Shown in pieces: positions 32,550 through 41,529 of a DNA stretch of 64,000 nucleotides. Position 1 is the stretch's first letter, and every line of letters starts with the position of its first letter. Source of the DNA: Neorhizobium galegae bv. officinalis (GTDB taxonomy: Bacteria > Pseudomonadota > Alphaproteobacteria > Rhizobiales > Rhizobiaceae); NCBI GenBank assembly GCA_000985875.1, contig CCRI01000005.1, positions 124,001 to 188,000 of the forward strand, written 5' to 3'. The notes under the pieces are model-generated. The model worked only from the letters and a program-made list of their open reading frames with translations. It was not told where the DNA came from and ran no database searches. The translations under genes were made by a program, and so were the position numbers.

Positions 32550-33125
32550 ATGGCGCGATTGCACATCGCAGTCATCGTCGGAAGCGCACGGCAGGCGTCG
32601 CTCAACAGGCTGCTTGCCCTCGCCCTGACGCGGCTCGCGAAGCCCGACATCGAGTTCGAATGGGTGACGATCCGTGACCTGCCGATCTTCGACCAGGACG
32701 TGCTGGATGCCGGCGCGCCCCCGCAGGTCGAAAGGTTGAAGGCAGAGATCAAGCGAGCCGATGCGCTGCTTTTCGTCACCCCCGAGCACAACCGCTCGAT
32801 CTCTGCCATGCTGAAGAATGCCATCGACTGGGCTTCGCGGCCCAGGGATACCAGCGCCTGGGCCGGCAAGCCGGCAGCGATCACAGGCGCCTCCTACGGC
32901 CGGATCGGCACCGCAGCGGCGCAGCAGCACCTGCGTGCCATTCTCGGCTGCCTCGACGTTGCCGTGATGGGGCTACCCGAAGCGTTCATCCATCTGCCGC
33001 CCGGCCTCATTACCCCCGAAGGCGATGTGACCAATGAGGAAACCCGCCTCTTCCTGCAGCAGTTCATGGATCAGTTCGACCGTTGGGCCAGCCGCTTCGC
33101 CGGCAAGGCCAGCGTTGCAGCCTAA
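32550..33125 (+). CDS. NAD(P)H-dependent FMN reductase family protein
   Basis: This 191-residue flavodoxin-like protein starts at ATG 32550, six bases after GGGAGGG; an ATG six codons earlier lacks a ribosome site. IAVIVGSARQASLNRLL is the flavin-phosphate loop, and TPEHNRSISAMLKNAIDWASRP is the family signature around the isoalloxazine site. Such proteins reduce free FMN or quinones with NAD(P)H. As the first gene of the ring-cleavage operon it may keep a quinone-like intermediate reduced or supply reduced flavin to a hydroxylase. Confidence 0.92.
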   Translation: MARLHIAVIVGSARQASLNRLLALALTRLAKPDIEFEWVTIRDLPIFDQDVLDAGAPPQVERLKAEIKRADALLFVTPEHNRSISAMLKNAIDWASRPRDTSAWAGKPAAITGASYGRIGTAAAQQHLRAILGCLDVAVMGLPEAFIHLPPGLITPEGDVTNEETRLFLQQFMDQFDRWASRFAGKASVAA

Positions 33126-33146
33126 CCATTCTCCAAGGACATCAGC

Positions 33147-33959
33147 ATGAAAATCGGCAAGCAATCCGCGCCCTACCAGGCGATCTGCACCTCTAATCCG
33201 GAGACGATCATCGTACGGGGCCATGACCTCGTCGACAACCTGATCGGTTCGATCTCGTTTACGGAATATACCTGGTTGCTGGTCGCCGGCTCTCTGCCGG
33301 ACGAAAAGCAGCGCCGCATGCTCGACGCGACGCTGGTGGCGATCGCCGAACATGGCCTGGTGCCAAGCGTGCAGGTGGCGCGGATGACGCTCGCCGCTTC
33401 TCCCGAAGCGGTTCAGGGCGCCGTCGCCGCCGGTCTTCTCGGTTGCGGTTCAGTCATTCTCGGCGCGTCCGAGACCTCAGGAGCCTTCTTCCGCGATATC
33501 CGCGAAGAGGCGGAGGCGAGCGGCCGATCGGTGGAAGCCGCCGCCGAAAAGCTGTTGCGCGATTACAGGCAACAGAAGAAGCCGGTGCCCGGCTACGGGC
33601 ACCCCCTGCACAAGGGCCATGACCCGCGCGCCGAACGCCTGCTGGCGATCGCCCGCGAACTCGGCGTCGCCGGCATCCATTGCGAGATCGCCAAGACGGT
33701 CGAAGGGCTCATCCCCGAGATCATCGGCAGGCCACTGGTCATGAACGTTTCAAGCGCCATTCCCTGCGTGCTGCTCGATGCCGGTTACCCGCTGCTCGCC
33801 CTGAAGGGCGTGCCGCTTCTGGCCCGCACCGCCGGGCTGATCGGCCACCTGCTTGAAGAACAGACAAGGCCGATCGGCTTCGTCATGTCTGCCGCCGCCG
33901 CCAGCGCCATCGAATACGACGGCCCCGCGCCCGACGGCTTCATGGCAAACGAGAACTAG
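33147..33959 (+). CDS. citryl-CoA lyase-like protein (citrate synthase superfamily)
   Basis: This 270-residue protein matches the short citryl-CoA lyase type, homologous to the C-terminal part of citrate synthase and ATP-citrate lyase. Citrate-synthase catalytic blocks are visible: AEHGLVPSVQVARM around H69, GYGHPLHKGHDPRAERL with H152 and the DPR motif (159-161), and a conserved C-terminal stretch RPIGFV. True citrate synthases are about 430 residues. The reaction is cleavage of a citryl-CoA-type thioester into acetyl-CoA (or analogue) and an oxo acid. Next to a CoA-transferase gene and ring-cleavage genes, it may split a CoA ester of a branched hydroxy tricarboxylate. Confidence 0.85.
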   Translation: MKIGKQSAPYQAICTSNPETIIVRGHDLVDNLIGSISFTEYTWLLVAGSLPDEKQRRMLDATLVAIAEHGLVPSVQVARMTLAASPEAVQGAVAAGLLGCGSVILGASETSGAFFRDIREEAEASGRSVEAAAEKLLRDYRQQKKPVPGYGHPLHKGHDPRAERLLAIARELGVAGIHCEIAKTVEGLIPEIIGRPLVMNVSSAIPCVLLDAGYPLLALKGVPLLARTAGLIGHLLEEQTRPIGFVMSAAAASAIEYDGPAPDGFMANEN

Positions 33960-33968
33960 GACCCGGAC

Positions 33969-35153
33969 ATGCTCAAAGCTCTGGACCAAATCCGCATCGT
34001 CGAACAGGGCACGTTCATTACCGGCCCCTGCGCCGGCATGATGCTTGCCGATCTCGGCGCCGACGTCATCAAGATCGAGTCGGCCGGCAATGGCGATCCC
34101 TATCGCAGCTTCAAGACCGGTTTCTACAGCGCCCATTTCCAGGCCTATAACCGCAACAAGCGGGCGATCGGGCTGGATCTCAAAAACGAGCAGGACCGCG
34201 ACGTCTTTTACCAGCTCATCGCCCAGGCGGACGTCTACATCCAGAATTTCCGCCCCGGCGCGGCAGGCCGCATCGGCGCCGACTACGAAACGCTGTCGAA
34301 GATCAATCCCAGGCTGATCTACTGCTCGATCAGCGGGTTTGGCCCCGACGGTCCCTATGCGCAGCGGCCGGTCTACGATTCCGTCGCGCAGGCCGTCAGC
34401 GGGTTTCTCAGCGTCTCGATCGATCCCGAACAACCGCGCTTCATCGGCCCGGCGCTCGCCGATGCGATCACCGGCATCTATGCATCGCTCGGCATTTCGG
34501 CGGCGCTGATCGAACGCGGCCGCACCGGCAAGGGTAAGCGCATCGACATTTCCATGGTCGAGGCGATGATGCATTTCGCGGTCGAGCCCTTCATGGGCTA
34601 TTTCGCCCTTGGCGAAGAACCGAGCGGCGTCGATCGTCCGCGCCTTGCGCAGGCCTTCATCGTCCGCTGCAGGGACGACAAGCTGTTTGCCTTCCACCTG
34701 TCCTCGCTCGACAAGTTCTGGGATGCACTGGTCGAGGCGATCGAGGGCGAGGCACTTGCCAGGGACGAACGGTTCTCGCAGCGGCTGAAGCGCATCGATA
34801 ATTACGACGCGCTGAACGCCGAGCTCAACGCGATCTTTTCCACCAGGACCCGGCCGGAATGGGTGGAGCGCTTCTCGAAATTCGACGTGCCCTTCGCGCC
34901 GATCAACACCATCCCGGATGTGGTGAACGATCCGCAGGCACAGCATCTTGAAATGTTCGTACCGGTCGCCGGCCGGATCGAAGGTGCCAAGGAGACCGTG
35001 CGGCCCGCCTATTCGTTCGATGGCGAACACGCAAAGACGGTGCGGGCCGCGCCGGTCGTCAACCAGCACGGGGACGAGATCCGCGCGGCGCTGCAAAGCA
35101 ATCCGACAGCCTGGCCGGCGCTGGAAACGGAGACGGCGGCTGTGGCGGGTTAG
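33969..35153 (+). CDS. CaiB/BaiF family (class III) CoA-transferase
   Basis: This 394-residue protein has class III CoA-transferase landmarks: LDQIRIVEQGTFITGPCAGMMLADLGADVIKIES at the N-terminus in overlapping parts, NRNKRAIGLDL, VYIQNFRPGA, the CSISGFGPDGPY segment and the aspartate in VYDSVAQAVSG that forms the acyl-aspartyl intermediate in this family. These enzymes move CoA between carboxylic acids. It follows the lyase gene by nine bases, so the pair probably works in sequence: activate a carboxylate as its CoA ester, then cleave it. Confidence 0.93.
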   Translation: MLKALDQIRIVEQGTFITGPCAGMMLADLGADVIKIESAGNGDPYRSFKTGFYSAHFQAYNRNKRAIGLDLKNEQDRDVFYQLIAQADVYIQNFRPGAAGRIGADYETLSKINPRLIYCSISGFGPDGPYAQRPVYDSVAQAVSGFLSVSIDPEQPRFIGPALADAITGIYASLGISAALIERGRTGKGKRIDISMVEAMMHFAVEPFMGYFALGEEPSGVDRPRLAQAFIVRCRDDKLFAFHLSSLDKFWDALVEAIEGEALARDERFSQRLKRIDNYDALNAELNAIFSTRTRPEWVERFSKFDVPFAPINTIPDVVNDPQAQHLEMFVPVAGRIEGAKETVRPAYSFDGEHAKTVRAAPVVNQHGDEIRAALQSNPTAWPALETETAAVAG

Positions 35154-35192
35154 GAATTCGGTCTAAGAGACAGGACAAATTCGGAGGAGAAG

Positions 35193-36053
35193 ATGGCAAC
35201 CCTGGCAGCGGTCCTTGCGACCACCCACCACCCCTTTTACCTGAAGGCGACAACCATGCCGCCGGAACAGCAGATGCCGCAGGCGGCGGAATGGAAACGC
35301 AAGGTCGAGGCCTATCGCGAGACCTTGACCCGCGCCAAGCCGGATATCCTGGTCATGGTCGGCGCCGACCATTTCCACCAGTTCTTCCTCGACAACTATC
35401 CGACCTTCCTGATCGGCAAGGCGCCGCGCTACGACGCGACCTTCTATAATGAAGAGCGCGAGTTCGGCATTCCGAAATATGTGCTGGAAGGTCACGAGGA
35501 ACTGTCGAACTTCATGCACCAGGGCTTGATGGACCGCGGTTTCGACTTCGCCTTCAGCCATGAACTGAAGCTCGACCATTCGATCATCTGCCCGATCATC
35601 ACCACCCGTCCCGATGCCGACCTGCCCGTCGTGCCGATCTACACCAATATCTTCGCGCCGCCCCTGCCCTCGCCAAAACGCTTCTGGGATCTTGGCCGCG
35701 CCATTCGCGAGATCATCGACGAGTTCCCGTCCGACAAGCGCATCGCCGCCGTCGGCAGCGGGCACCTGTCGCTCGAACTCGGAGGCCCGCGCCAGTTCAA
35801 GGAAACCGGCCCGGATCCGGAATTCGACCGCAAGGCGATCGAATGGCTGTCGACCGGCAATATCGAGGAAATCCTCGCCAACGTCACCCATGAAAGCATG
35901 ACGAAGAGCGGCAACGCGACCCATGGCTTCATGGACCTGATCCTGATGATGGGGATCGCCGGGCCGATCCCGACCGCCTATCATGACAATCTGGACCTCT
36001 TCCACACGATGGAGGCATACTTCACCTGGTATCCGGAAGGAGCAGCCGCATGA
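35193..36053 (+). CDS. LigB-type extradiol ring-cleavage dioxygenase catalytic subunit
   Basis: This 286-residue class III extradiol dioxygenase is of the protocatechuate 4,5-dioxygenase beta type. The two iron histidines fit H12 (LATTHHPF) and H60 (GADHFHQFF), and the base histidine fits H191 (VGSGHLSLEL). The third iron ligand is normally a glutamate; by my unaided alignment the matching position is an aspartate (D248, GFMDLI), which needs checking. It opens a catechol-type ring next to a hydroxyl. GGAGGAGA precedes the ATG. The beta-then-alpha gene order matches the domain order of fused gallate dioxygenases. Confidence 0.88.
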   Translation: MATLAAVLATTHHPFYLKATTMPPEQQMPQAAEWKRKVEAYRETLTRAKPDILVMVGADHFHQFFLDNYPTFLIGKAPRYDATFYNEEREFGIPKYVLEGHEELSNFMHQGLMDRGFDFAFSHELKLDHSIICPIITTRPDADLPVVPIYTNIFAPPLPSPKRFWDLGRAIREIIDEFPSDKRIAAVGSGHLSLELGGPRQFKETGPDPEFDRKAIEWLSTGNIEEILANVTHESMTKSGNATHGFMDLILMMGIAGPIPTAYHDNLDLFHTMEAYFTWYPEGAAA

Positions 36054-36433
36054 GCAAGTATTATGTGAACAAGTTCCTGTTTACCGTCGACCGCGACCCG
36101 GAACTGCTTCGCCGCTACAAGGAAGACCCGCGCTCGCTCGTCGCCAGCTGGGAGCAGTCGATCGGCCCGAAGCTGAACGACGCGGAAATCTCGACCGTCA
36201 ACTCCCTTACCGACCTGGAAAGCGAAGCTCTGATCAACCACGATTATGTGGCGCTGTTCGAGATGGGCGCCCATTTCTTCCTGTCGCTGACGATCTTCAT
36301 CGCCATCTATGACGAGGATTACATGGCAAAGAGCGGCCCCCTCTCCTTCCAGCGCGAATTCGCGGAGAAGCTCAAGCACTGGAACGGCAAGGATTACCCG
36401 TCAATAGCGCTGTGGCAGGCAGCCGCGCGCTGA
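36050..36433 (+). CDS. LigA-type alpha subunit of the extradiol dioxygenase
   Basis: This 127-residue all-helical protein has the LigA pattern: VNKFLFTVDRDPELLRRYKEDP near the start, then ALINHDYVALFEMGAHFF. In the protocatechuate 4,5-dioxygenase crystal structure the alpha subunit closes over the substrate pocket of beta. Its start overlaps the beta stop by four bases, so the two are made together. It confirms the LigB assignment as an aromatic-acid ring-cleavage enzyme. Confidence 0.92.
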   Translation: MSKYYVNKFLFTVDRDPELLRRYKEDPRSLVASWEQSIGPKLNDAEISTVNSLTDLESEALINHDYVALFEMGAHFFLSLTIFIAIYDEDYMAKSGPLSFQREFAEKLKHWNGKDYPSIALWQAAAR

Positions 36434-36512
36434 GAGACGCGTCGTAGCGAAGCCCTCCGACGCCGCACCGGCGACCGGGAGCATCGTCATTTCAGGCTGG
36501 GAGGGGAAGACC

Positions 36513-37955
36513 ATGTGCAGATTCTGCAATAACCGGGCGCATGCGCCGGCGGAACTCGGTAGCGGCTCCGGCAAGATCATTGCCGCGCCGGCCAGCATGC
36601 CGGTCGGCATTGGCGATCCAAATCGCCTGACCCTGATCCGCGGGGGCGCGGTGCTCTCCATGGATAGCGCCGTCGGCAATTTTGCCAGGGGCGACGTGCT
36701 GATCCGCGGATCGCGGATCGTCGAGATTGCTGGATCGATCACCGCGCCGGAGGCCGCAGTTGTCGATGCCTCGGGCATGGTCGTCATGCCGGGCTTCATC
36801 GACACCCATCACCACCAGTTCGAGACGGCGCTTCGAAGCCTGCTTGCCGACGCGATCCTGATCAATGACGGGCGGCCGGAAAGTGCTGCCAACTATTACG
36901 AATGGATGCTCCAGAAGTTCTCGGTCCTCTATCGGCCGCAGGATGTCTACATTTCCGAATTGTTCGGCGGGCTGTCCCAGATCGATGCCGGCGTGACGAC
37001 CGTCATGGATGTCAGCCAGATCCACCATTCGCCGGAACATTCCGATGCGGCGATTGCGGCGCTGCGCGATGCTGGGCGTCGCGGCGTCTTCGGTTATTTC
37101 GAGGGCTGGGGCGATGCTTCGAAATATCCGGGCGACGCCCGACGCATCAAGGCCGAGCATTTTTCAAGCGACGACCAATTGCTGACCATGGTCATGGGCG
37201 GCGAAATCTACCTGCCGTTCCATGAGGAGGCCTGGGCGCTCGGCCGCGAGCTCGGCATTCCGATCGCGCTGCACGTGGTCGGCACCTTCGGCATGCAGCC
37301 GGTCTTCGACCAGTTGGCGGAGGCCGGAAAATTCGGATCGGACAATATCTTCATCCACATGACAGGCATGAGCGACATGGCCTGGAAGCGTGCCGCCGAT
37401 GCGGGCTCGCATATATCGCTTTCGGTTCCGATCGAGATGCAGATGCGGCACGGCAACCCGCCGCTTCAACAGGCGCTCGATCTCGGCCTTCAACTGTCCC
37501 TGTCGACGGATGTGGAATGCACCATGACCGCCGACATGTTCACCCAGATGCGCTCGGCGGTCACGCTGCAGCGAATGCTGGCGAACGACAAGGCGTTGCG
37601 CGGCGAGGAATATCCGAAGCTGTTGTCGGCGATCGACGTCATCCGCTTCGCGACGATCGAAGGGGCGCGGGGCCTCAAGCTCGACCACAAGACCGGCACG
37701 CTGACGCCGGGCAAGGAAGCCGACATCATTCTGCTCGATGCCAATGCCATCAACGTCGCCCCGCTCAACCACGTCCCCGGCGCCGTCGTCACCCTGATGG
37801 AGCGGTCCAACGTCTCAACGGTGCTTTGCGCCGGCAAGATCCGCAAATGGCAGGGCACGCTGCTGGGTCATGACATCGCCAGGCTGAGGTCGGAACTGGA
37901 GGCAAGCCGCGACTTCCTGCTGGGTGCCGCCGGAATCAGGCCGGATCTGTTCTGA
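36513..37955 (+). CDS. amidohydrolase-family protein (TRZ/ATZ deaminase-like)
   Basis: This 480-residue protein starts at ATG 36513 after GGGAGGGG. It has the composite beta domain (about residues 38-90 and the C-terminal GTLTPGKEADIILLD block) and the metal barrel: HxH in GFIDTHHHQFE (H99-H101), GIPIALHVVG, FIHMTGMSD, and the aspartate in LSLSTDVECT. TRZ/ATZ members remove amino or chloro groups from triazines, purines and other N-rings. It is 79 bp after the LigA gene in the same operon, pointing to deamination or ring hydrolysis of the substrate or of a derivative. The cysteine-rich N-terminus (MCRFCNN) is unexplained. Confidence 0.88.
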   Translation: MCRFCNNRAHAPAELGSGSGKIIAAPASMPVGIGDPNRLTLIRGGAVLSMDSAVGNFARGDVLIRGSRIVEIAGSITAPEAAVVDASGMVVMPGFIDTHHHQFETALRSLLADAILINDGRPESAANYYEWMLQKFSVLYRPQDVYISELFGGLSQIDAGVTTVMDVSQIHHSPEHSDAAIAALRDAGRRGVFGYFEGWGDASKYPGDARRIKAEHFSSDDQLLTMVMGGEIYLPFHEEAWALGRELGIPIALHVVGTFGMQPVFDQLAEAGKFGSDNIFIHMTGMSDMAWKRAADAGSHISLSVPIEMQMRHGNPPLQQALDLGLQLSLSTDVECTMTADMFTQMRSAVTLQRMLANDKALRGEEYPKLLSAIDVIRFATIEGARGLKLDHKTGTLTPGKEADIILLDANAINVAPLNHVPGAVVTLMERSNVSTVLCAGKIRKWQGTLLGHDIARLRSELEASRDFLLGAAGIRPDLF

Positions 37956-37972
37956 GTGATCCGCCACCCTGC

Positions 37973-39202
37973 TTACCGGTTCCGTCCACGGGCGAGTGAA
38001 GCATAGCCGCGGACCACCGCCTGGCGTTCTTCGAAGGAGGCTACCGCGTCAATGTCGTCGAAACCGTCGGGTGCTCGGGCCTCGACCATGTCGATCACAC
38101 CCTCGGGTCCGCCCCGTCGGTTCGCAAGCACGATTTCCGACGTGGCAGGCCGGCGCTCGGCGTCGTAGCGGGAAAGAGCCGCCTCGATTTCGTCTTGCCT
38201 CCGAAGATGCCCGGCGAGGCATCGGGCGTCGAGGATCGACTGGCTCGCGCCGTTGGAGCCGACCGGATACATAGGATGGGCCGCATCCCCGACCAGGGTG
38301 ACCCGCTCGAACGACCAGCGGGGCAAAGGCTCCCGATCGCAATTCGGATATTCGTAGAAATTCTCGGTCGACTGGATGATGGAGGCGGGATCGGCGAAAT
38401 CGAGGTGAAAACGATCGCGCACGAAGGGTAGCACCTCGCCCGGGATACCGGACCGGCTCCAATCCCCGCGGCGCAGCGGCGCGGTGCCCGGCTCGCCAAC
38501 CTTGGCCATCACGGCCCAGTTTGTCAGCCGCATGTTCGGGTCCGCCGGATCCACCTCGATCGGATAATAGACGAATTTTGCGAAATTGCCGCCGGCGATC
38601 GCCATCGTCCGGCCGTCGCGCCAGATCGGCCAGTGCGTGGCGCCGCGCCACAGCATGATCCCGCTCCAGATCGGCGGTCCCTCGTCGGGATAAAGTTGCG
38701 CGCGGACCGTGGAATGAATGCCATCGGCACCGATCATGAGATCCCCATGGGCTGTCCCGCGCCATCCGTCCGTTCCACCGAGACGAATCACGACCCCGTC
38801 TTTCGTCTGCTCGAAACCGTCCACCCGGCAGCCGGTTCTGATCACATCGGGTCCGAGACGTGTGATGACCGCCCTGTGGATCACGCCGAGCAGCTTGCCG
38901 CGATGGATGCTGATCTGCGGCGCTTCTTGGCCGGCATCCAGGCCTCGTAATTCCTGCCATACGACCTGGCCGAAACGGTTGGTGTAAATCAGTTCCCGAG
39001 TTCTTATCCCTGCAGCGTCGAGGTCAAGCAGCAGCCCGAGATCGGCGAGCGCGGTCACCGCATGCGGCAGCATGTTGATGCCGACTCCGAGTTCGCGAAC
39101 CTCGTCTGTACGTTCGAAGATCTCGACCTCTATCCCGGACCCGTGGAGGTAAAGCGCGGTCGTCAATCCGCCGATGCCGGCGCCTGCGATGAGTGCCTTC
39201 AT
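37973..39202 (-). CDS. FAD-dependent aromatic monooxygenase (group A flavoprotein)
   Basis: This 409-residue flavin monooxygenase has the FAD Rossmann motif GAGIGG (residues 7-12), a DG motif in GADGIHSTVRAQL, and the second FAD motif GDAAHPMYPVGSNGASQSILDA. The family includes salicylate, 3-hydroxybenzoate and phenazine hydroxylases. It would add a hydroxyl to an aromatic ring using NAD(P)H and oxygen, which could prepare a ring for the nearby LigAB enzyme. It is convergent with the amidohydrolase gene, so it is not in the same transcript. Confidence 0.9.
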   Translation of the reverse strand: MKALIAGAGIGGLTTALYLHGSGIEVEIFERTDEVRELGVGINMLPHAVTALADLGLLLDLDAAGIRTRELIYTNRFGQVVWQELRGLDAGQEAPQISIHRGKLLGVIHRAVITRLGPDVIRTGCRVDGFEQTKDGVVIRLGGTDGWRGTAHGDLMIGADGIHSTVRAQLYPDEGPPIWSGIMLWRGATHWPIWRDGRTMAIAGGNFAKFVYYPIEVDPADPNMRLTNWAVMAKVGEPGTAPLRRGDWSRSGIPGEVLPFVRDRFHLDFADPASIIQSTENFYEYPNCDREPLPRWSFERVTLVGDAAHPMYPVGSNGASQSILDARCLAGHLRRQDEIEAALSRYDAERRPATSEIVLANRRGGPEGVIDMVEARAPDGFDDIDAVASFEERQAVVRGYASLARGRNR

Positions 39203-39255
39203 GACTGGCTCCTTCGTTTGGTGAAGACCCGCTCCGCACCGCGGACCGCGACCAT

Positions 39256-40407
39256 CTATTGCGTCGTCACCCGTCTCCGGTACTCGAGCTGCATGGCGAC
39301 GAAATCGGCCGTGTTTTGCCGATAGCGCTCGGCGATGGCTTTGAGCGTCTCATCCAGCGCTTCCGCCGGTTTGAGGGCAAGCGGCGCTCTCGGCACGCGC
39401 ACCACCGACGCGCTTGCAGTCACCTCATCGGGAACGATGCGAATGCCGCTGCGGCTCTCCACCGCGTCAGCCCTGGCTGCGAAGGTGATCACCCGCGATC
39501 GGTAGGTGCGCGACCAGGCATCCGCGACGAGAGCGAGTGAAACTTCATCGACGCCTTGAGACAGTTCGATGCCGAGCGTTTCCCGGCTCCAGAAGGCGAA
39601 CGAGTTGCCGATTGCCGTCAACGCGAATGGCCGCGTGAACCTGAAGGCGCCGCTGTCGTGTCGCGCATCCCAATTCGCGACGCCCAGATCGGCCGCGACC
39701 GCCTCGGCTCTCTCGCGCCCGGCGATCGCCTCGATCAGCGTCAGCGACATCGGCATGGAGGCGCTGATGCCTGTGGTTGTCGCAACGCGACCGTCGACGA
39801 GGAAGCGGCGGTCGGCGACATGGCGGATGCTCGGATGTTCCTTCAGCAAGGCATCCAGCGAATACCAGTGGGTCGTGGCTTTTCGGCCGTCGAGAAGACC
39901 GGAGGCCGCAACCACCTTCGCGCCGACGCAGACGCCGATGATCATCGCGCCCTTGTCAGCCTGGCTCCTGATCCAGCCCAACGCTGCCGGATCATCCTCG
40001 CGCACCATGGCCGGGACGATGACGTAATCGGCGCCCTCCGGATGCTGCCTGTCGAATTCCGAGATCGTCGCCTGCGGCTCGACCTTCAGTGCTGGATAGA
40101 GCACCATCGGCCCGGACTGCGTCGCCAATGCCACGACATCCGCTATATCGGCGCGGCGCAGGATACCATAAGGCATCAGGTAATCGGTGATCTCGGTCCC
40201 GTCGTTGATGCCGATGATGGCGATCACCGGACGGGCGCTTTTGGGCGGCTTCAAGGCCTCGACCGTGGCGCGTGTCTCCTCGCCGGGAATAGGCTTGACG
40301 GTCCCCGCTGACGAAGCAGACGGCAGAGAGACTATCCAGCCCCCGGCGACTACCAGGAAGACCACCACAAGCCCCAGTCCGCCTGTAAGAACCAACCGCC
40401 ACGTCAT
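39256..40407 (-). CDS. membrane-anchored DJ-1/PfpI family protein
   Basis: This protein of about 383 residues begins with one strong N-terminal membrane helix (LVLTGGLGLVVVFLVVAGGWI), followed by a periplasmic DJ-1/PfpI-like domain with the nucleophile-elbow cysteine in GVCVGAKVVAASG. No helix-turn-helix is present. I start at ATG 40407, directly before the helix; ATGs at 40437 and 40485 also exist, and none has a clear ribosome site. It is divergent from a GlxA regulator whose amidase-like domain is clearly related (LLDGR, ATTHW, GIS repeated in both). It may be an outside-facing sensor or scavenger paralogue. Confidence 0.8.
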   Translation of the reverse strand: MTWRLVLTGGLGLVVVFLVVAGGWIVSLPSASSAGTVKPIPGEETRATVEALKPPKSARPVIAIIGINDGTEITDYLMPYGILRRADIADVVALATQSGPMVLYPALKVEPQATISEFDRQHPEGADYVIVPAMVREDDPAALGWIRSQADKGAMIIGVCVGAKVVAASGLLDGRKATTHWYSLDALLKEHPSIRHVADRRFLVDGRVATTTGISASMPMSLTLIEAIAGRERAEAVAADLGVANWDARHDSGAFRFTRPFALTAIGNSFAFWSRETLGIELSQGVDEVSLALVADAWSRTYRSRVITFAARADAVESRSGIRIVPDEVTASASVVRVPRAPLALKPAEALDETLKAIAERYRQNTADFVAMQLEYRRRVTTQ

Positions 40408-40504
40408 GATTAGTTTTGCCCGATCGATCGGTTGCATCTGTTTGCAGGCAAAGTTACCGCTGCTATCGTCTGACTGAAATGACATAAATCGGGCAAAAAC
40501 TGCC

Positions 40505-41437
40505 ATGGCTCGCACAATCGCTCTTGTGGTGCATCCCGGTTTCCAGCTTCTCGATGCAGCCGGGCCGACGTCGGCTTTCGAGATGGCGGAGCGATTCCGA
40601 CCGGGCAGTTACGATCTGATCCTGATGGCGCCGGGCGGTGGCGAGATCGAGAGCTCGTCGGGCCTCAAACTGTCGGCAGCCCCGCTCGCGAATGGGCCGT
40701 TCGACACGGTGATGGTCTCGGGCGGCGAGATCATCCGCTCGATGGAGGCCGTGCACGAAATTCTCGGATGGCTGAAACGCACGAAGGCAAGGCGCATGAC
40801 GAGCGTTTGTTCCGGGGCCTATCTGCTCGCCGAAGCCGGGTTGCTCGACGGGCGCCGCGCCACCACCCATTGGAACAGTTCGCACGACTTTTCCCGCCGC
40901 TACCCCAGGATAGAAATGCATGCCGAACGCATCTATGTCCGGGACGGCCATGTCTGGACCTCGGCCGGCATTTCCGCCGGTATCGACCTGGCGCTTGCTC
41001 TCATAGAAGATGACCTGGGGCCGGATATTGCGCGAAAGGCGGCACAGCAGCTCGTCGTTCATCAGCGCCGGCCGGGTGGCCAGTCGCAGTTTTCCGCGCT
41101 TGTCGATCTCGGAGGACACACGGGCAGGTTCTTGGGCCTGGTCGGCTGGATGCGCGAGCATCTGGCCGAACGGCTGACCGTCGAGCGCCTCGCCGAGCAG
41201 GCGGCGATGAGCCCGCGCAACTTTGCCAGGGCGTTTACAGCCGAAACCGGCACGACACCCGCCAAGGCCGTGGAGCGCCTGCGGCTCGAAACGGCGCGCA
41301 TCGCGGTCGAGACCAGCCACGCGCCGCTCGAACATATTGCCGAAACCGCCGGTTTCGGCGACGCCGGCCGAATGCGGCGGGCGTTCCTGAGAAGCCTGGG
41401 ACAGCCCCCGCAGGCGCTCAGGCGGGGGTACAAATAA
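40505..41437 (+). CDS. GlxA-family transcriptional regulator (DJ-1-like domain plus AraC helix-turn-helix)
   Basis: This 310-residue protein has an N-terminal DJ-1/PfpI-like domain (residues about 5-175, cysteine in SVCSGAYLLAEAG) and a C-terminal AraC-type double helix-turn-helix (RLTVERLAEQAAMSPRNFARAF, then IAETAGFGDAGRMRRAFLRSLGQPP). GlxA-type regulators sense quaternary amines or related small molecules in known cases (GbdR, CdhR, ArgR). It is divergent from the membrane-anchored paralogue, so it probably controls that gene and perhaps the monooxygenase downstream of it. Confidence 0.92.
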   Translation: MARTIALVVHPGFQLLDAAGPTSAFEMAERFRPGSYDLILMAPGGGEIESSSGLKLSAAPLANGPFDTVMVSGGEIIRSMEAVHEILGWLKRTKARRMTSVCSGAYLLAEAGLLDGRRATTHWNSSHDFSRRYPRIEMHAERIYVRDGHVWTSAGISAGIDLALALIEDDLGPDIARKAAQQLVVHQRRPGGQSQFSALVDLGGHTGRFLGLVGWMREHLAERLTVERLAEQAAMSPRNFARAFTAETGTTPAKAVERLRLETARIAVETSHAPLEHIAETAGFGDAGRMRRAFLRSLGQPPQALRRGYK

Positions 41438-41529
41438 ATCTCGATGCAGATACCGGTCGGAAGCCCGGGAAGATATCCTGCACCCTCTCAGGAATGCTCT
41501 TTAGGGAGACATGCCGAAGGGGAGTGGCG

